64,000 nt of DNA. It comes from Mesorhizobium loti (GTDB lineage: Bacteria; Pseudomonadota; Alphaproteobacteria; Rhizobiales; Rhizobiaceae). A program made the translations under genes and the position numbers. Position 1 is the first letter of the stretch; each line of letters begins with the position of its first letter. Of the stretch, positions 60,811-64,000 are shown in pieces. Below the pieces are notes generated by a model. That model was given only the letters and a program-made list of their open reading frames with translations. It made no database searches and was not told the DNA's origin. Where the stretch lies: positions 1,116,001 through 1,180,000 of the forward strand of contig AP017605.1 of NCBI GenBank assembly GCA_002356515.1, in the 5' to 3' direction.

Positions 60811-61719
60811 TCACACGAACAGTCTGCCTTCCGCCACCTTGACCGCATGGCCGCCAATGCGCGCCGAGGCCAGTTTTCCGCCTTGCACGGTCAGTTCGAG
60901 ACGGATGCGCGACGGCCGGCCCATCTCCAGCCCCTGCTCGATCCACAGCTGGGAAATTCCGTCCGTCGGGCCGTCGAAATGCATGATGGCGCCGGCGAAG
61001 GCTGCCGCCGCCGAACCGGTCGCCGGGTCTTCATAGGAAGGCGTGCCGGGCACGATCATGCGGACATGGAAGGCGCTTTCATGGTTCACCGTCTCGCGGC
61101 AATAGACATAGGGGCTGGCAAAGGCCCATTCACTCTTGCGCGGCGCCAGTTCCGACCACGCCTGGTTGTCCAGACGGATGCGGCCCGCCGCTTCGAGATT
61201 GGCGACCGGAATGGTCACATAGGGCACGCCCGCCGACCAGAAGGCGACGCGGTGATTCTCGAAACCGATCTCATGCGGCGCCAGGCCAAGGGCCGCACCG
61301 ATCGCCTGTGGGTCGGCGGACAGTTCCAGCGGCTCCGGCAATTTGGCGAGATCGAACTCGGCGAAGGTGGCGCCATCATGCGTGCTGACGGCGCATCGCA
61401 CCGGGCCGATGTTTTCTTCCAACACGAAGATGCCGGCGCTGCCCTCCCCGGCCAGTTCGGCAAGCGCGATGGCCGAACCCACCGTCGGATGGCCGGCGAA
61501 CGGCATTTCATAGTCCGGCGTAAAGATGCGGATGCGGTTTTTGTGCTTGGGATTGTCCGGGGGCAGCACAAAGACCGATTCGGACAGGTTGAATTCGCGC
61601 GCGATGGCCTGCATCGCGGCCGTGTCCAGGCCTTTGCAATCCAACACTACCGCCAGCGGATTGCCAGCCAGTCGCTCGGTCGTAAACACATCGTAAAGTA
61701 AGTAATTCCGGGTTTGCAT
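60811..61719 (-). CDS. PhzF family isomerase/epimerase-like protein
   Basis: 302 aa. YDVFTTERLAGNPLAVV opens the fold. NLSESVFV carries the catalytic glutamate, MPFAGHPTVGSAIAL is the family signature, and YEDPATGSAAAAFAGAI is the second-domain signature. Phenazine biosynthesis proper is unlikely because no other phz gene is present; most such proteins have unknown isomerase activity. The ATG at 61719 (MQTRNYLLYD) follows GAGGCAGGA; the 30-codon upstream extension is not family-like. It is divergent from the exporter operon. Confidence 0.88.
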   Translation of the reverse strand: MQTRNYLLYDVFTTERLAGNPLAVVLDCKGLDTAAMQAIAREFNLSESVFVLPPDNPKHKNRIRIFTPDYEMPFAGHPTVGSAIALAELAGEGSAGIFVLEENIGPVRCAVSTHDGATFAEFDLAKLPEPLELSADPQAIGAALGLAPHEIGFENHRVAFWSAGVPYVTIPVANLEAAGRIRLDNQAWSELAPRKSEWAFASPYVYCRETVNHESAFHVRMIVPGTPSYEDPATGSAAAAFAGAIMHFDGPTDGISQLWIEQGLEMGRPSRIRLELTVQGGKLASARIGGHAVKVAEGRLFV

Positions 61720-61820
61720 TCCTGCCTCAATCCCAACATGGGCGAAATTTAATTTGATATTCGAACCATCAAGCCTGATCTGTAAACAGATAGGGACATT
61801 GCGCATCATAGGGGTCCAGC

Positions 61821-63113
61821 GTGGACCAGATTGTCAATCTGCCAAAGACGGAATCGGATTCCGCCATCGAGACGGCGCTTGGGCTCGATAAAAACGGGCG
61901 GAGCAAGTCGCGCCGGCGTGGCTGGCTCTATGCGTTGCTGACCCTGCTCGTGCTTGCCGCCGGTCTTGGCCTCTATCAGTGGTATGCCGGCTCACCCGCC
62001 AAGATCGATTACACCACCGTGCCGGCGGCCAAGGCCGACCTCACCGTCCAGGTGTCGGCAACCGGCACGCTGCAGCCGCTCACCCAGGTCGACATATCCA
62101 GCGAACTGTCCGGCATCATCCGCTCGGTCTCCGCCGAGGAGAACCAGCAGGTCAAGAAGGGCGACGTGCTGGCGACGCTCGATACAGTGAAACTCGAGGT
62201 CCAGATCGAACGCGCCGAGGCATCCGCCAAGGGCGCCGCTGCCAATGTCGAAGACGCCACGGTGACGCTGGCCGAGAACGAAAGCGCGCTGGTACGCGCA
62301 GCGGCCTTGACCAAGCGCGGCATGGCGACCGACCAGTCGCTCGAGGCTGCTACCGCGACGCGCGACCGCGCCAAGGCGGCGCTCGACAGTGCGCGAGCCA
62401 ATCTCGCCATCGCCCAGGCCGACCTCAAGGCGCAGCAGACCGACCTTGCCAAAAGCACGATCTATGCGCCAATCGACGGCATCGTTTTGACCCGTTCGGT
62501 CGATCCCGGCCAGACGGTCGCATCCTCACTGCAGGCGCCGGTGCTTTTCATCATCGCCGCGGATCTGCGGAACATGGAACTCGTGGCGGCTGTCGACGAA
62601 GCCGATATCGGCGCCGTCAAGCCAGGCCAGCATGCCCGCTTCACGGTCGATGCCTTCCCCGACCGACCCTTCGACGCCGAAATCCGCGACATCTCCTATG
62701 CCTCGGTCACGACCGACGGCGTCGTCACCTACAATGCGCGGCTCGAGGTCGACAACAACGAGCTGTTGCTGCGCCCCGGCATGACCGCCACCGTTTCTGT
62801 CGTCACGAGGCAAGCCAAGGGCGTGCTCACGGTTCCCTCCTCCGCCTTCCGCTATCGCCCGGCGCAGCAAGCAGCGCGTGCGTGGAGCTTCAGCGACCTG
62901 TTCACCGGCCGCATGGGCCGTCCCGGCGGCAATCGTCAGCGCCAGGCAGCGACGGCCCCCACCGATGGCTCGCGCACGCTCTACGTCCTGGAAAACGGCC
63001 GGCCGCATGCGGTCAACGTCAAGATCGGCTCGACCGATGGCGAACTGACCGAGATCACGTCGGGCCTGGAGGAAGGCGCGCAGGTCATCACCGCCTCGCA
63101 GCTGCGGAGCTGA
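61821..63113 (+). CDS. MacA-like periplasmic adaptor (membrane fusion) protein
   Basis: 430 aa. An N-terminal span (WLYALLTLLVLAAGLGLYQW) anchors it in the inner membrane. The lipoyl/barrel part starts TVQVSATGTLQPLTQVDISSE, a coiled-coil region (about 125-200) is rich in Ala/Lys/Glu, and TIYAPIDGIVLTRSVDPGQT closes the lipoyl domain. It would link an inner-membrane ABC exporter to an outer-membrane channel. It starts at GTG 61821. The ATPase gene follows after 5 bp. The substrate (macrolide, lipopeptide or other) cannot be read from sequence. Confidence 0.88.
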   Translation: MDQIVNLPKTESDSAIETALGLDKNGRSKSRRRGWLYALLTLLVLAAGLGLYQWYAGSPAKIDYTTVPAAKADLTVQVSATGTLQPLTQVDISSELSGIIRSVSAEENQQVKKGDVLATLDTVKLEVQIERAEASAKGAAANVEDATVTLAENESALVRAAALTKRGMATDQSLEAATATRDRAKAALDSARANLAIAQADLKAQQTDLAKSTIYAPIDGIVLTRSVDPGQTVASSLQAPVLFIIAADLRNMELVAAVDEADIGAVKPGQHARFTVDAFPDRPFDAEIRDISYASVTTDGVVTYNARLEVDNNELLLRPGMTATVSVVTRQAKGVLTVPSSAFRYRPAQQAARAWSFSDLFTGRMGRPGGNRQRQAATAPTDGSRTLYVLENGRPHAVNVKIGSTDGELTEITSGLEEGAQVITASQLRS

Positions 63114-63118
63114 CGGCC

Positions 63119-63826
63119 GTGGCCGCGGGCGCGCCCCTCATCACCTTCGACAAGGTCTGGAAGAGCTATGGCCAGGGCGAGGCCCGCGTGCACGCGCTGG
63201 CCGGCGTCGACCTTGCCATCAAGCGCGGCGAGTTCGTCGCCATCATGGGTCCGTCCGGTTCCGGCAAGTCGACGGCAATGAACATCATCGGCTGCCTCGA
63301 CACGCCGACGGCTGGAACCTACTCCTTCATGGGTGTCGATGCCGGCCGGCTCGACCGCAACCGCCGCGCCATGCTGCGCAACCTCTATGTCGGCTTCGTC
63401 TTCCAGGGCTACAATCTGCTGGCGCGCACCACAGCCGCGGAGAACGTCGAACTGCCACTGATCTATCGCGGCGTGGCCAGCCGCGAGCGCCGGGACCTTG
63501 CCATGCAGGCGCTGGCCCAGGTCGGCCTTGTCGGCCGCGAGCACCACACGCCGGCCGAACTTTCCGGCGGCCAGCAGCAGCGCGTGGCGATCGCGCGCGC
63601 CATCGTCACCAGACCGACGCTGCTCGTCGCCGACGAGCCGACCGGCAATCTCGACACCGCACGCACGCATGAGATCATGGAGCTTTTGACCAAGCTCAAC
63701 AAGGAACTCGGCCTGACCGTCACCATGGTCACGCACGAGGCCGATGTCGCCGACTATGCCGAGCGCACCATCCGCTTCCTCGACGGCCACGTCGCCTCGG
63801 ACACCATGAAGGTGGAGCTGGCATGA
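63119..63826 (+). CDS. MacB-like ABC transporter ATP-binding protein
   Basis: 235 aa. Walker A is [15 protein letters not shown]-loop [17 protein letters not shown], signature [14 protein letters not shown], and Walker [13 protein letters not shown], all of the MacB/LolD subclass. It starts at GTG 63119, shortly after the adaptor's stop; the long in-frame ORF upstream overlaps the adaptor gene and is not coding. The permease is a separate gene, unlike fused E. coli MacB. Its stop overlaps the permease ATG. Confidence 0.92.
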   Translation: MAAGAPLITFDKVWKSYGQGEARVHALAGVDLAIKRGEFVAIMGPSGSGKSTAMNIIGCLDTPTAGTYSFMGVDAGRLDRNRRAMLRNLYVGFVFQGYNLLARTTAAENVELPLIYRGVASRERRDLAMQALAQVGLVGREHHTPAELSGGQQQRVAIARAIVTRPTLLVADEPTGNLDTARTHEIMELLTKLNKELGLTVTMVTHEADVADYAERTIRFLDGHVASDTMKVELA

Positions 63827-64000
63827 TCTGGGAAACCGTCCGCCTCTCGCTACGCTCGATCCGCCGCAACGTGCTGCGCTCGTTCCTGACGCTGCTCGGC
63901 ATCGTCATCGGTGTCGCCGCCGTCATCGCCATGCTGACCATCGGCTCCGGCACCACGCAAAAGGTCAAGGCCGACATCTCCAAGCTCGGCAGCAACCTGC
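63823..64000 (+). CDS. MacB/FtsX-type ABC transporter permease, N-terminal part (runs off right edge)
   Basis: 59 codons are present. [20 protein letters not shown] and [20 protein letters not shown] are the typical MacB-type N-terminus with the first membrane span, followed by the start of the periplasmic domain ([16 protein letters not shown]). ATG 63823 overlaps the ATPase stop (ATGA). It completes a three-gene adaptor-ATPase-permease exporter, of which only this start is visible. Confidence 0.9.
   Translation, partial: MIWETVRLSLRSIRRNVLRSFLTLLGIVIGVAAVIAMLTIGSGTTQKVKADISKLGSNL

Noticed and set aside
60811..61719. Phenazine biosynthesis by the PhzF protein
   Set aside because: No other phz gene is in the window, and most PhzF-like proteins are unrelated to phenazines.

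Overview
The window looks like chromosomal DNA of a Rhizobiales alphaproteobacterium, most likely Mesorhizobium or a close relative. The signs are high GC, a 14-gene nuo operon with the long alphaproteobacterial NuoE, an aerobic (CobG-type) cobalamin cluster, short type-2 ProRS, RNase J, DUF1467 and DUF1636 proteins, and rhizobial-style intergenic palindromes. The genus is inferred from gene content and protein style; no database search was run.

Layout. (1) 1-6734: a serine-cycle block on the + strand: 3' part of serine-glyoxylate aminotransferase, malyl-CoA lyase, malate-CoA ligase mtkA/mtkB, a decayed C-terminal scrap of a 2-hydroxyacid dehydrogenase, and PEP carboxylase. A GcvT-like scrap follows on the - strand. 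(2) 6969-17985: small accessory and housekeeping genes: DUF302 protein, two alpha/beta hydrolases divergent from an AraC regulator, a MipA/OmpV-response regulator-histidine kinase operon, tRNA-Leu, lipB, an M50-type membrane protein, two unlisted small ORFs (one with a perfect SOS box), a TPR gene broken by an amber codon, and a GYD protein. (3) 18106-22727, - strand: lolD, lolC, proS, DUF1467, mce, with a candidate small RNA on the + strand between proS and DUF1467. (4) 23760-42191, - strand: nuoABCDEF-orf-GHIJKLMN-birA-rnj, one long operon for respiratory complex I. A helix-hairpin-helix protein sits between nuoF and nuoG, and a cluster of palindromes between nuoI and nuoJ. (5) 43768-59788: a cobalamin riboswitch, then DUF1636, cobW, cobN, cobG, cobH, cobI, cobJ, (cobK reversed), cobL, cobE, cobM, cobA, cobB, cobS, cobT, mostly joined by ATGA or GTGA overlaps. 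cobN and cobG each carry a palindromic repeat inserted in frame. (6) 59814-64000: a lower-GC hypothetical gene, tRNA-Lys, a PhzF protein, and a MacA/MacB-like ABC exporter running off the right edge.

How the parts connect. The serine cycle makes C4 acids from C1 units, glyoxylate and CO2. Malyl-CoA lyase can also serve the ethylmalonyl-CoA pathway, which uses methylmalonyl-CoA epimerase (mce, here) and B12-dependent mutases; the cob cluster would supply that cofactor. This link is an inference from pathway knowledge.

The items I consider most worth following are: a 28-codon membrane peptide at 16074-16160 under a GTTC-N7-GTTC LexA box (a possible SidA-like SOS division inhibitor); the protein-coding palindromic elements in cobN and cobG; the compact riboswitch expression platform at 43966-44001; and the duplicated HHH domain inside the complex I operon.
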